A stretch of 64,000 bases of DNA from Lepturacanthus savala (lineage: Eukaryota; Chordata; Actinopteri; Scombriformes; Trichiuridae): positions 17,543,654 to 17,607,653 of the forward strand of contig CM060472.1 of the NCBI GenBank assembly GCA_030544235.1, read 5' to 3'. Positions 34,995 through 46,535 of this stretch are shown here, one piece after another (the first letter of the stretch is position 1; every line of letters starts with the position of its first letter). The translations under genes were made by a program, and so were the position numbers. The notes below the pieces were generated by a model. It did not search any database and was not told the origin of the DNA. It worked only from the letters and a program-made list of their open reading frames with translations.

Positions 34995-35340
34995 TGTGAA
35001 GCCTGAAAACACATTTATTAGAGAAATAAAAAAGCTGCCAAATGTTTGTTTCCAGCTCTGTGACTGTGACAGAAACATGATGGTAATAAAATTCCTCAAT
35101 TTGGCTGAAGCTGGGTTTCAGTCACGCCCCAAACGTAACATCACAAAACCAGATCGCATCAATAAAGTCAAATCAAACGGATTAAAAACAGCGATTAATT
35201 CAAGGATAATGAGGAGGGAAACTGTCCAACAAGTGTCTCTGCCTCAATTAGTCTGTCATCACACTACCGAGAGAGAGAGAGGGAGGGGAGGAGAGAGCGA
35301 GGAAAAAAAACAGAATTACAGGAGAGAGAAATAAACCAAT
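34995..35340. other. Repeat-poor block, candidate conserved non-coding element
   Basis: Contains ACAGCGATTAATTCAAGG, CTCAATTAGTCTGTC, CCAGATCGCATCAATAAAG and CACGCCCCAAACG, words typical of deeply conserved developmental enhancers. An open plus-strand frame (34,996-35,334) has no known relative and ends in an AGAG-rich tail. Confidence 0.35.
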
Positions 35341-35706
35341 CGCAGCCATCTTAGGCTGAATGTTTGCGAAAGTAACGCTACATAAAATGTTGTGTTACCC
35401 CGGTAACGCCATGTCTCCAAATTAACCAAATTTCCCTCAAAATGATTCAAACATCTTCTGTGTAGATGTCAAATGGTCACTGACAGAAGCCAGCAGGGCA
35501 ATTACAACTCGCTGCTGTTTTTTTTTCCTGTGATGGCCATGTTGAAAACAGAAACACGTAGGAATCAGAAGGGGCGAAGTTTTAAGACTGAAGCAGTTTG
35601 TACAGATGGATTTAACACTGACCGATTAACCACTGACTGATAACTGAGTCACTGTTCACAGCAAGATGAGCACGATCATGAAAACACTCAGGAACTCTGT
35701 ACTCAC

Positions 35707-35925
35707 AGTGGGGTGGGTGTGGCTGTGGGCGGGGCCAGAAGCGGGGCTGTAGGACTGATGGTGCTGATGGGGTTGATGCTGTTGTGGACCTGTACGGGTG
35801 AAGGAAGAACCGCTCCAGGACCCAGGACCAACAACAATTCCACCTCCAGACGACCAACTAGAGCTGAGACTGGAAGTCACAGCTGCTGCCTTGTTGCTGT
35901 GGAAACATCTCACCACCACACCAGG
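35707..35925 (-). other. Exon-like segment, 73 codons, unassigned
   Basis: On the minus strand a long pyrimidine tract (TTCCCTCCTTCTCTCTCC and CTCCTCTCGCACTCCTGCAG) leads into 219 bp that end at CACT followed by the strong donor GTGAGTAC (35706-35699). One frame is open throughout and is phase 0 at both ends. It would encode a Ser/Gly/Gln/His-rich disordered stretch (VTSSLSSSWSSGGG, then GPQQHQPHQHHQSYSP). It is GC-richer than its surroundings. I recognise no family. It could be an upstream exon of a minus-strand transcript (possibly a distal rbms3 promoter), an exon of an unknown gene, or chance. Confidence 0.28.
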
Positions 35926-36012
35926 CTGCAGGAGTGCGAGAGGAGGAGGAGAGAGAAGGAGGGAAGAGGAAGTAGTATTTCTTATTCATACACATACACA
36001 ATATCACAATAA

Positions 36013-37080
36013 CACACAGCAAGTGTAACTATATAAATACTGAGCTTTTCTTTCCTTGCCATCATTAATAAAGTGTATTGACGGAGTTTCATTGAACCCG
36101 ATACTCTGGTGATGTTGCTGTTGTAACGTTCATGTTATTAAAACTAATTTGAATAGAGAAAAACTGGGGGAATGTCGGCAGCACTGAGGGCCGACTGACC
36201 AATCAGTGAGTTGCTCACAGCAGACGGGAAGTGGTGTTGATCTAACATCGTCAGACCTCAACATCACGAGCGTTCTCACACGTTCAGTCTCAGAGACCAG
36301 ATGTTTGAAACCTTCATGCTCTAGATGTGTTTTGGGCTGGAAAAGTGCTGAACAGTTCAATAAGAGGCTGGATTCCTGCTGGCCAAGGTTCAGGGCTGAA
36401 AGTTGAGAGTTCAGGGTTCCAGAGCTGGGACAGGGAGCAGCGAGGACTCTGGTAGTCTGGTTTCCTGGTGTCACTGTTATCACAACCAGGACACGCAGAT
36501 CATCCCCACGTCTTTCCATTTACCTCCCATAGGATGTGGAGATGTAAATGTGGGCTGAGCTTCCTGCAGCAGCAGCAGCTCTCAGCCACGGCTCAGCAGA
36601 GCAGAAACATGTGTCAGGCCAAGGGAAATATTTAGAGAGGAGGAAAACACACGCAGAAAGTTGTGAGGTTTATTTAGATCTCACAGTGTGGAAGGGTCAT
36701 ATTATTGTTCTGGAATATTCTCAGAGGTCAGTGAATATCTTCCCACCTCTTTGTGTCCCTGTGTCCGTCACTTCTCATCAAACCTCCTCCTGCAGCGTCT
36801 CAACGGACCAAAGCACCATTTGATATCAAAACAAGTGGTTTAAAGAAGTAAACATGAGCTGGAATATTTTAACAGAGTGTTGGGCTACTTGATCTCTGAA
36901 ATAACAGAGGCAGGTTAACAGTGTATTTAACAGCCAATGCACATTGACTGGGAAACTTACAGAAAATGTCTTTTTTTTCTTTTTTTAGTAGTTTGTGCAC
37001 TATAGTTGAGTTTCTTTTGTTATGTAAACTATTTTCCTGCTGTTCAAGTAATTCATAATTAATTTTTGGCCTTCTGCAGC
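36013..37080. other. Intergenic DNA, no gene recognised
   Basis: Overlapping open frames on both strands at 36,130-36,520 have no recognisable domain and no ATG-anchored, splice-bounded structure. No repeat family was recognised. Confidence 0.45.
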
Positions 37081-37262
37081 CATCTAAAGGTCATGCTAAT
37101 TCAAATTTTTTCATTTCATTTATTTTTTATTTACTAATTTATTATTATTCATTTATATATTAATTATTATTTATTTATGTGTTATTTATTTTATTATTAT
37201 TCATTTATATTATTTATTCATTTTTATTATTTATTCATTATTTATATATTTATTCTATTTTT
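37081..37262. repeat. AT-rich low-complexity tract (TTATTTAT words)
   Basis: Irregular TTTATTATTCATTTATAT-type sequence immediately left of the X-box and CpG island region. Confidence 0.85.
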
Positions 37263-37394
37263 TGTCTGTCCAAGTGTTTATTCTTTAAGCTTTCATAGTC
37301 AGAATGTGAAGTGGGCGGCCGTCCCACAGAACTCTGCTGTCCTGCTGTATGAGTGACTGCGGCCATCACAGGTTTAATGTCGCCCTCTGACCCA

Positions 37395-37408
37395 GTTGCC
37401 ATGGTTAC
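37395..37408. promoter_or_regulatory. RFX X-box-like site 1 (CpG island region)
   Basis: GTTGCCATGGTTAC fits GTNRCC, N2, RGYNAC. A second match lies about 400 bp away on the other side of the GT repeats. Confidence 0.4.
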
Positions 37409-37517
37409 CACCTATTCCGTGTCCCTGCAGACTCTCGCCTTAGATCACAGAAGTGTTTTTGTAGAGCGCCGTTAAATGAAGCGGGAGGAAAGAGTGAGAA
37501 AGAGAGCGAAGGAGATG

Positions 37518-37519
<2 letters not shown>

Positions 37520-37591
<72 letters not shown>

Positions 37592-37664
37592 GTGTGTGGC
37601 ATTGGCCTCGGCAGCCTCTCTGTCCTGGTGTTAGCGAGTGCCGAGGCCCTTGGGTGGTGGTTTT

Positions 37665-37703
<39 letters not shown>
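37520..37703. repeat. Paired (GT)n microsatellites
   Basis: Long run 37520-37598 and second run 37666-37703, separated by about 67 bp of CpG-bearing sequence. Confidence 0.96.
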
Positions 37704-37705
<2 letters not shown>

Positions 37706-37769
37706 CGGGGGGTGGGGAGGGGATCTCACTGTCTCGTTCCTTCCCTGTCAGACTTCACACGTGCCAAGA

Positions 37770-38215
37770 TCCACACATGCTCTGCCGCCACGTTGCCTTG
37801 GTTACGCTCGAACTCTGTGATCCGATATCGGAGGAAGGACGAGCGCGGCGCCGTTCGGGATCGAAGGTGGAGCCCGCGGCGTCCGGTGCAGCTCCGTCTG
37901 CTGCATTTTAGCTGGGAGAGACAGTCAAGAGGCTGCGTGTTTGGCGGCAGGAAGGTGACGGCGTGAGGATTGGCGAAGGCGAGCGGCTGGTACAGTGGAG
38001 GCCATTTCACGCTACACAGCTTCCAGGAAGTCAAGTCATCAGAGACGCCAAAGTGAGGCTGCATCTCTTTCATCGCCGGCCAAGCGGAGCAGCCAGGCGT
38101 GGAGGGCCCTCTACAACACAATATCCCATAACTAACGCCATCTGGGACGGCGTTCCCGGGCCCGAGTGGAAGCCTCTCACCCTGAAACCATCCAACCTTC
38201 ATTTCTGAAAGAGCC
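37770..38215. promoter_or_regulatory. CpG-rich island 28 kb upstream of rbms3
   Basis: This is the most CpG-dense block outside the rbms3 promoter, with GACGAGCGCGGCGCCGTTCG and GGAGCCCGCGGCGTCCGG. It contains an X-box-like site, a plus-strand donor-like GGAAGGTGACG (about 37,950) and a minus-strand donor-like CAGGGTGAGAG (about 38,180). Open frames on both strands (up to 167 codons minus) show no known domain and reflect lack of stop codons in GC-rich DNA. It may be a distal promoter or a conserved enhancer. Confidence 0.45.
37792..37805. promoter_or_regulatory. RFX X-box-like site 2
   Basis: GTTGCCTTGGTTAC fits GTNRCC, N2, RGYNAC and lies at the left edge of the CpG-dense block. Confidence 0.35.
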
Positions 38216-38664
38216 TGGCACACAGACATTCAGTCTTTTTATGGACTCCAAGATTTGTCCTGTTTTTGAGGGTTTTTCTGGAGGTTGTGTTTTATTCTGA
38301 ATGTGCTTTGTGTGAAACTGGAATATGGAGGCGAAGCAGGGAGGAAAAGCTTCTGTTTGGCAGCTCTCCAGCCTCTTTTGATAAAAGGCCTGAGCCAAGA
38401 TAAAGCACCTTCAGGCCAACAGGAAACCAGGACGTTTAGATCTGGATCAGTGTAGTGGGAAATCAACCGTTTCTGCCTTCAGTCCCATGTTTCCAGCAGC
38501 AGCTGTGGGCACAGAAGCTTCCTGACCATCAGACTCTCACAGAGCAGGAAGCTGCTCAGGGTTTAAATGAATGAAGAAAAAGACATCAGACAGAAGAATC
38601 TCTGTCCTTCTGTCTGTGTTTCTCATATTTCAACAGATATTCAGCTGATCCACTGCACACAAGA

Positions 38665-38970
38665 GCTGTAACAAATTAGTCAATTAATTGATTAGTTGCC
38701 AAATATTATACTAGTCATGAGTAATTTTTAAGAAGAAAATTTTCAAATTGTCAGTTTCCAGCTTCTCAAATCTGATTATTTTCTGGTTTCTTTAGTCTTC
38801 TATAATAGTAAACTGATGATCTTTGGGGTTGTAGATTGTTGGTCTGGACAAAAACAGACATTTTAGGATGAATCTTCAGCTTTGAGAAACAGTGATGAAC
38901 ATTTTAGACAATTTTATGAACCATCTAATCGAATAATAGTTTTGATAATCAATATATTATCTGATCATCA
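38665..38970 (+). mobile_element. Percomorph-type MITE, copy 2 (best preserved)
   Basis: Blocks in order are GTCAATTAATTGATTAGTTG, GATTATTTTCTGGTTTCTTT, TAAACTGATGATCTTTGGGG, GACAAAAACAGACATTTTAG and ATCTAATCGAATAATAG. These match copies at 48230 (plus) and, inverted, 60940. It has no coding capacity. Confidence 0.75.
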
Positions 38971-39368
38971 GTTGTTACTAACAGACGTTAGATGCAGCTT
39001 TACTTTACACTGGATGGATGTGTGAAACAGTGATTGACCGTTTCTGACGGTCAATCACATCTGATCCCAAATGGCCGATGGGCCGGTGGCGCTGTAGCAA
39101 CATGATCTTTCTGTCCTTCAAATATCCTCATCAGATCTACTTCACCCTCTGCAGTTTGTGAAGCTGAGAACAGTCTAAAGTCGGTGGACTCATAGGTTCA
39201 TGATAAGCAACATTTCCAGAGGTCAAACTGCTCTGTTCGGAAGAGGCATTACACTAGTTAGATGTAATGTTTTGAGATAAAATTAGATAACTTGTCAGGA
39301 AAAAAATAACCCAAATAAACTGTTGCCTCAGGGTGTTTGATTCATTCTGCAAGCAGGTAAATAAACAA

Positions 39369-40399
39369 CACTGAACAAAAGTATGAACCGACACTTGTTT
39401 TTTTGTTCTCACTGTTTTTGAGTTGAAATAAAAGATCTAAGATCTGTTCTCTGCTCAGTAAAGGTCCAGACCTTCAGCGTGGAGCCGAGCCTCAACATCT
39501 CATCACAGTAGATATGAAATGCATCTGTGTTCATTGTCTGAGCGTCTGGAGTCTGTTCCAGTCAGGTCAAAGTCCTGCCGAGGATGATGATCTGATGAGT
39601 TTCGCTAACTAGGTTACCATCCAAATGAATCAAAATTTTAGAGGGGACTTTGTGAAATGTGCAAAAAGAAAATGCAAATTGCTGGACGTTTCCTTTCGTT
39701 ATTTTTTTATGATTATTGGGAAAGAGAGAGTTCACTGTGAGAAAACCATGCTGAAGGCCTAAATCTTTCACTCTCCTCTGCCATTTAAAAAAGTACAGCA
39801 TCATTTATATTCTTTTTTTGTGCAAATTTTCTGCCTGTTTTTGAATTTCTGGCATTTTCATTCAAGTTTTTATTTGCAAGTTTTGGAAATGCGAATAAGA
39901 AAAGGATAATAAAATGGAATAAGAATAAGATGGAAATGCAACTACTGAGACGTTTCTGACAGAACAGAAACTCTTCAGTTGTGTCGGTTGTTCAGTAACT
40001 GGTCTCAGACAAGCTGGAGGCGGAGATGCTGTATGCGGAAGTCCTGGTTTTCCGTGGTTACTGCGGTTGTTGACAAGTTCTTGGAAGCGAATCGAAGCAG
40101 ACAACTAATGGTGTGAAATGAATTTAATTCCCAACAACAGCTCTGGTGGAGGTTTCTGCAGTCCACAGGACAACTGCATCTGTGGCTTCATGTTTGAAGA
40201 AACTGGGACCGAGCAGCTTCATCAGTCAGCTGATGATTATCACGGCGAAGGAGAAGTTCTTACCAACACAGATTCAAATTCAAACTAATCTGAGAGAAAT
40301 AAACCGTTAGTGTTCACAGAACAAGTCTTAGATCTTTTATTTCCACTCATGGAAAATGGGGCAAAACCAAAAAAGTGTTGCTTTATATTTTGTTCAGTG
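39369..40399. mobile_element. Degraded mariner-like element with CACTGAACAAAA terminal inverted repeats
   Basis: The left end CACTGAACAAAAGTATGAAC and the reverse complement of the right end (CACTGAACAAAATATAAAGC) are inverted repeats that extend inward for about 80 bp (AAATAAAAGATCTAAGA on both sides). Internal words near the right end (GGCGAAGGAGAAGTTCTTAC, AGCTCTGGTGGAGG, GACAACTGCATCTGTGGC) match, from memory, a common fish mariner-type non-autonomous element. A clean TA target duplication is not visible. The section 39,590-39,960 looks unrelated and may be a nested insertion. Confidence 0.75.
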
Positions 40400-40779
40400 T
40401 GAGTGGAAGTGTTAAAAGGCAAGTTTCACAGAGCCATGAAGAAACGTGTTCCTGTTAACTTTCTGTAACACTAAAGCAATCTGATGTGGGCAATAAGCCA
40501 CAGTTTGCTTCCTCGACACTTTACCGGCGCTTGTTTTTCTTCTATTGTGTTACAGCTTTCATGGTGAAAATATTTCCTGGAAAGCGAGGAATGACCACAT
40601 TATTCCTCAGCGGGAACCTCATGGGGCGGTTTCATCACAGTTATGGGGTCACACAGTGTTCACGCAGTAATGATCCTGTGAATGAGGAGCAGCGTCTTTC
40701 TTCTTTTACAGTTCAGGAACCATAAAACAGGCCACTTCCATCTCCACTGACCTCACTCTGCTACTGACACAAAACCAGG

Positions 40780-40945
40780 CAGGCAGGTAATCATATGTAT
40801 TCTCTTGTTTATGAGGCCATCGCTGAAATAGCTTTAACGACGTGCATATAGTCATTGTCTCAATAGAAAGTAAAATTCGCCTCTGAACGAGAAAATCAAC
40901 CTTTATCTGCCTGAAGTGAATTGTGTCTTGCTGCAGCAGACACAG
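40780..40945. other. Repeat-poor block, candidate conserved non-coding element
   Basis: Contains TTGTTTATGAGGCCATCGC, TTTAACGACGTGCATATAG and AAATTCGCCTCTGAACGAG. The composition contrasts with AT-rich flanks. The call is by appearance only. Confidence 0.3.
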
Positions 40946-41301
40946 AGAAATACAAACATGCAGAAATGTGTTAGAGGTAGATTAGTGTTAGTGCACATTT
41001 ACTAGTGAATTGATATTTATGCATGAAAAAACATGACTGCAGATTTGAGCCATGACCTCAAAAATGCAGAAACTTACTTTGCCTTTGGATTTTTTAAAAG
41101 CTGTACAAGTGATGCAGAAACATATTTTAGTATCAACAACTACCGCCATGAAGTGTTTAATATTGGCTGGAGATAGGATAATCATAACATGATCAATTCT
41201 CACAGGCATAATGAATCTGTTCCGGGTCTTTATGAAATTGGTCTAAGTGGGTCTGTTGGTGAAATGATGCATAAACACAGAACACAGACTGAACACACCA
41301 A

Positions 41302-41304
<3 letters not shown>

Positions 41305-41364
<60 letters not shown>
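41305..41364. repeat. (AT)30 microsatellite
   Basis: A perfect 60-bp AT run. Confidence 0.98.
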
Positions 41365-41367
<3 letters not shown>

Positions 41368-42059
41368 GATGATTTGAATATGATGTAATAGTATTTAATA
41401 AACTTTATGTTTTATTTGTGGGCATCTGCAGGATTTAAAACTAAAGTAATTGCGATAAATGAACTGAATAACATTAAAGATGCCTTATTATATTTTAGTT
41501 TTTTAATTATTATTTTTGTTTGACTTTTATTCCTAGATTTTATTTAAATTCCCTTTCTGAGTAACAAATGCTGTAGAAACACACTGTCCAGCAACACAAG
41601 CGATCAACTGCCTGTTGCTATAGACTCTGCTAGATAAGGCGGTGTTAAAACATCCTGATGTGACAGTTAAAACGTCAGGTTTAACAGCATTAAAATGGCT
41701 TCACAGTAAACTGTGATCTCCTGTCTTAAGGGCTCAGTCTCCACCTCCTGATCAACAGCGAACACCTCAAACAACTTCTATACGGAACAGGTTGACAGAT
41801 GTCACTGCTGGATAAATATGAATTAAGATCATTACTTTACTCCAGTTAATGAGAACAACCTTCACACACATGGATGCATACAGGCAGGCTCCAGTCAACG
41901 TAAACACACATCTGTTTGGCTGCATGTGAAACTCTCCTTCACTATGAAACCTGATCTGAGCCCCTATAGAAACTGAGGGAACATGGCAGAGAGCAGCTCT
42001 GTGACGAGCTGCTGAAATCTGTGACATGAATCTGAGTCCGAGGACCAATCATCATTCCA

Positions 42060-42340
42060 GAGGAAGAATGCGGAGCCTCATGTTCAAACACAGCTTTGCC
42101 CCATGAGAGGAAGGGAGGATCCCGTCGCTCACAGCATTAAAACATCTATTGGGGACTTTGTTATCTAATATGGCTCAGATGCATGAAACATATTCATATC
42201 GATGTCTTAACCAAACCTTCCCTCTGACCGCTTCTCTCTGAACGACTGATCTTTGTTTATGAGGCCAGGGCAGGTTGCTGATTGGCTCGGGGCCTGCACT
42301 TAAACCCGATGAACTGGTGAATATTTGTGTTGAAGTTGCA
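42060..42340. other. Repeat-poor block, candidate conserved non-coding element
   Basis: Contains TTTGTTATCTAATATGGCTC, CATATTCATATCGATGTC and TTTGTTTATGAGGCCAGGGC. The last shares TTGTTTATGAGGCCA with the block at 40,780-40,945, 1.4 kb away. No coding or repeat signature. Confidence 0.3.
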
Positions 42341-42344
42341 GCCT

Positions 42345-43430
42345 AATGTTCCACAGCGAGGTCTGCTCCTCCCCTCAGCGTTTTACTGTATAACTTGAGG
42401 AGGAAACGTTTCTGAACGCACAAGTTTCTCCTCCCACACACACTCACAGTCTGACCTTATGACTTCAGCTTTCATTTAAGGCCTGAGAGAAAATAACAAC
42501 TCGTTGTACTGAGTTTCATGACAAAAGCAGGGGGAAAAAAATGCACAGTTAAAACCTGATGATTCGAAATCAGCGCAGCACATGTGTGTATGTGCTTTTT
42601 TCCCAGGCTCGGCGGTTATTATACAGCGGTGGGCCTCTCTCAGGCTGTGTGATGCATTTATCCTGCTTATGGGAAACGGCCTCCTGCTGTTTTATATTAA
42701 CATGAACCTGAAACCTGTCGCTATAGATTGTGTGTATCAGGCTGAACTTTGGCTCACGTTCTGCCTCCACTTCTCTGCTGATGAAGAATACAAGCAGCTG
42801 TGAGTCTGTATCGCTGCCATCGCTGTGTCTGCAGCTGAGGCCGCCCCCTCTGTCTGGATTCATTGAAATATTTTCACAATATAAAAATGTAGTTGGTTTT
42901 TTGACAGCTTCATGTCACTGCTTTGCTTCATTGACACAGAACCCCGTGTGTGGTAAAACAAAACAGTTTTTATCTATAATATCTGGAACATACTCACAGA
43001 AAAATACAGCTTTCTGTTGTTTAATGAAGGCTGCAGAGAAAATAATTGAAACTCAAAGTGTTTGTAGGTTCATTGGCTGCAAAACAGTCATTCAGTCTAA
43101 TTTACAGGAAAATGCTCTGTTTTTCCATAAAAAATCATATCAGACAGATTAGTTTCAGTCCAAAGCCGTCAAGATGTTTCACTCAAAAACACAAATGTAA
43201 ACAAGTTCAGATCAAAAGACGCATTGAAGTCCAATACACGAGATGCATGATATTTATCTTGATATAGACTTTAGATTATATTATCATGGTTTAGTTCATT
43301 ATTACATTACTGTACAGAAACATGTAGAACCAAATAAAGCAGGTGGAATTGCCAGAGAAAACAATTATATGTTTAATGTAGAGAGAGGAGGTGTAAGTGA
43401 GTCTCTGTGACTGCTTGTCAGAAACTGTTA
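42345..43430. other. Intergenic DNA, no gene recognised
   Basis: Several open frames of 70-140 codons on the plus strand (42,582-43,267) overlap one another, have no ATG/splice logic and no family resemblance. Confidence 0.45.
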
Positions 43431-43434
43431 AATT

Positions 43435-43435
<1 letters not shown>

Positions 43436-43489
<54 letters not shown>
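43436..43489. repeat. (GAAA)n microsatellite
   Basis: About 13 perfect tetranucleotide units; the strand is purine-only. Confidence 0.97.
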
Positions 43490-44297
43490 CAATGTCAAGG
43501 AAGAACAAACAAACCATGAAACAGCAAAGTTTCGAAATCCAACAGTTTGTTTAAAACCTCTGGACCTGCTCTAGAGTAAAACATGAAAATGATTTGGGAC
43601 CTTTGAATGATTGTGATCTTGATAATGAGCAGAATAATCGTAATCAGGATTTTTTTCCTGATGCCTCCTGCAGGGTTGTTAAGCGACTGTGGGTCCTTGT
43701 GCACGAACAACAGATCAAAACATCGTCTGAACGTGTAAAGAAAAACCAGACAACAAGCATTTCCTGTTTCAGCCTCTGATGTCTGAAGAGGTTTTATATA
43801 GATGAGAAAAGAAAGTCTGGAAGATCCGCAGGAAACATTTTTATACGTATGTAGTCAAGTTGAATTTAAAAAGCGTCTGAGCACAGACACAGAATAATAG
43901 AGCCACAGTCTCCAACTGACAAACCCCATTGTCTGTGGTCCACAGACAAACAACAGACGCCATTTCCCTGCAGAAAGTCTGAAACCTCGTTTTGTTTAGC
44001 TGCTCCATCTGATCCCTGCGGAGGCTGGAAATGAAGAATTAAGACAAGAGCAGGAGAAAACAAACCAAGCTGCAGCCAAGAGGAGAAAGCTGCAGTCAGC
44101 CAGTAATAACACTTCATGATAAAGGTCTATTTCTCCCCTCATGATGTTATCATTTTTCTTTAAATTCAATAAAGTCTCTGTCTCTGCTCAGAGGACGAAC
44201 AGCAGTTTCAGATAGAGACACTAACACTTTTCTGTGTTAGTGAGTTTCATGTATGAGGAGCCAGCAACTTCTGCAATAAGACTGAACCACTGAGAGG

Positions 44298-44449
44298 ACA
44301 CACACACACATTATATACATTATATTACATACACATATCACTCACACACACATACATTATATAACATACACATATCACTCACACACACACACACACACAT
44401 TATATACATTATATTACATACACATATCACTCACACACACACACACACT
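44298..44449. repeat. 44-45 bp tandem repeat mixing CA and TATA words, 3 copies
   Basis: Units of ATTATATACATTATATTACA followed by TACACATATCACTCACACAC start near 44310, 44355 and 44399, separated by variable CA runs. Confidence 0.9.
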
Positions 44450-46339
44450 ATTGGTCATCTGGGCTCCTGTAGTAAGTCATTGACGTTAGTGTGTAATGAT
44501 AATGAGGATAGTTGTCAAAACAATGGCAACACAGCAGCAGGAGTCAGAAATATACATGCTTGACAATTCAAAAAGCACCATGCAGCGTTACTTCAGGTTT
44601 CTTGGGGAAAGAGGAAAAATCATTATGAAAGAAAAAGTCATTTGTAAAATATATGAGACTGAATTCAACTATCACACAATATAAAAACCAGCAGCTTCAG
44701 GGCAGAACAGTTAACATGATGTCCTGTCATTTCACCAAAGCGTGTTTCTGGCTACAGGAGCGAGAAGACACTCCAGGGGAGGAGGAGCTATGTTTCTACG
44801 CCTCTATATTATTTTCATTGTTTTATTGTTTTATTAACAAGGTTTTGTTAAGGACACATAACACATTTATCAAAACTAAACACATTTTTAAAAAATGTTA
44901 TTTTACAAGGTAGACTGGACAATTAATTACACTGTTAAATCATGATCTCTGCAGCTACTCATCTTCAACTTATTAAATCCAAATGTAGGATCCATTAAAC
45001 TGAATGTAGTACTGTAAATTGTACTGAGGTAAATGATTGGGAAGACCTCCGTATTCAACTTAATCTGCATAGATTAGAATAGGCTGATTAATAAACAGAA
45101 GACGGTCTGTCGTGATGTGTCTTATATTATGTGCATATCAGATCAGGCCTAATAACTCTGGTGAATATGGAGAACTTCCCCCTTTTCTAGCTAAATTTAT
45201 ATGAGGATTCACTTTGTGGCAGCCTGGATATACATTCTGAAATAACTAGAAAAAGAGAGTTCAGACTTCCACCAAGCATATTGTGACTCCCACTCAACAT
45301 TGTTGTCGTATACATATTGAATACATGCACTATCGTTGAATGAAAAGTAGGGATAGTCAAAGTCCTCTCTTACTGTCAGACAGACAAACACTGGCTAAAA
45401 CATAACCTCCTTGGTGGAGGTGATAAACTATATATATAGCACTTTTGAAAACACAGTTACAAGTTGCTGTTTAAAGCATAGTAAAGTAGGACAAGATGAA
45501 ATAAAACACAAAAAATAAGATAAACAAGAGTAAAATAGCTAAATATGAAAGATAAATTAAAAATTTCATTAAAATCAGAGAAGCACAATCAACAAATATT
45601 ACAATATACACTCCATAAATCACATTACACACAAATATTACACCTAAAGGCTGTTTTCATTACCGTCAAAAACAGACTGTTGTGAGCGGAGAAAAGTAAA
45701 AAGAGTTTCTGGTTAGAGTTTGATCGTGATGACACTTTACGATATAATTCGTCCTCTACAGTGACACATTTCTAAACATCAAACATTTCATGTCTGGATG
45801 TTCAGAAGTAAGAGGCAGATTTTACTGTTCAATGTAATTTTCTGTCAGATTATCAGAACACAGAAAACCTGTCAATGTTTGGATGTTGTGGGATTGAGAG
45901 ATGAGAAAATCCTCCCACAGAAGCTAATCAGACATTAGCCAACAGTTTCAGGGATCAGATGAATCCTAACTCATCTCCTGGATGTTCATGTACACGATCA
46001 ACTGTCCAGAATTTCTGTGAATGTGAAAAACTGAAACAGTTTTGGAGTTTCATAACCGGATGGCTGAAGTTCTACTTTCTGTTTCATTTCACCAGAACAG
46101 AACGTTTTGTATTTGTCTTTGGAACAGAATCAAACATTAAACCCAAATCTGTGAGAGGATTCATCATCTTAAACCAATTGGAACCAGCAAAAACACCAAC
46201 ATTTGTTCTTAGATTGATTATTAGAAGTTTTGTGATACTGTATGGAAATGAGATGTGCTGTGACCATGTTACTGCAACTTTCTGTTCCAGTAACTGCTGT
46301 TACTGTCCTATTTTTGGTTCCAGCTTTGATAAAATGTGC

Positions 46340-46340
<1 letters not shown>
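44450..46340. other. Intergenic DNA, no gene recognised
   Basis: AT-rich. The segment 45,430-45,600 (TATAGCACTTTTGAAAACAC, AAGTAGGACAAGATGAAATA) resembles a dispersed fish repeat with GCACTTTT ends. No coding exon is seen. Confidence 0.4.

Positions 46341-46341
<1 letters not shown>

Positions 46342-46373
<32 letters not shown>
46342..46373. repeat. (TA)16 microsatellite
   Basis: A perfect 32-bp AT run. Confidence 0.97.
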
Positions 46374-46376
<3 letters not shown>

Positions 46377-46535
46377 GCAGCTACAGAGAGAAGCAAAGCA
46401 TCCGTCAGTCGGACCCAACGGAGCAGAACAGACTCTGCATGTAGAGTCATGAACAGATTCCAGCTCCTGCAAGCGCTGACACAGGCACATGTCACAACAC
46501 TGACTCCTGCCCCTGAGGAGGTTGCTGTCAATTCT

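Noticed and set aside
37520..37966. Cys/Val-rich 148-codon frame
   Set aside because: Starts in and is dominated by GT repeats.
37726..38229. 167-codon minus-strand frame in the CpG island
   Set aside because: No recognisable domain, no justified start, and competing frames on the other strand; treated as compositional.
44298..44449. CRISPR-like array
   Set aside because: The regular spacing comes from a tandem repeat without unique spacers, and the genome is eukaryotic.
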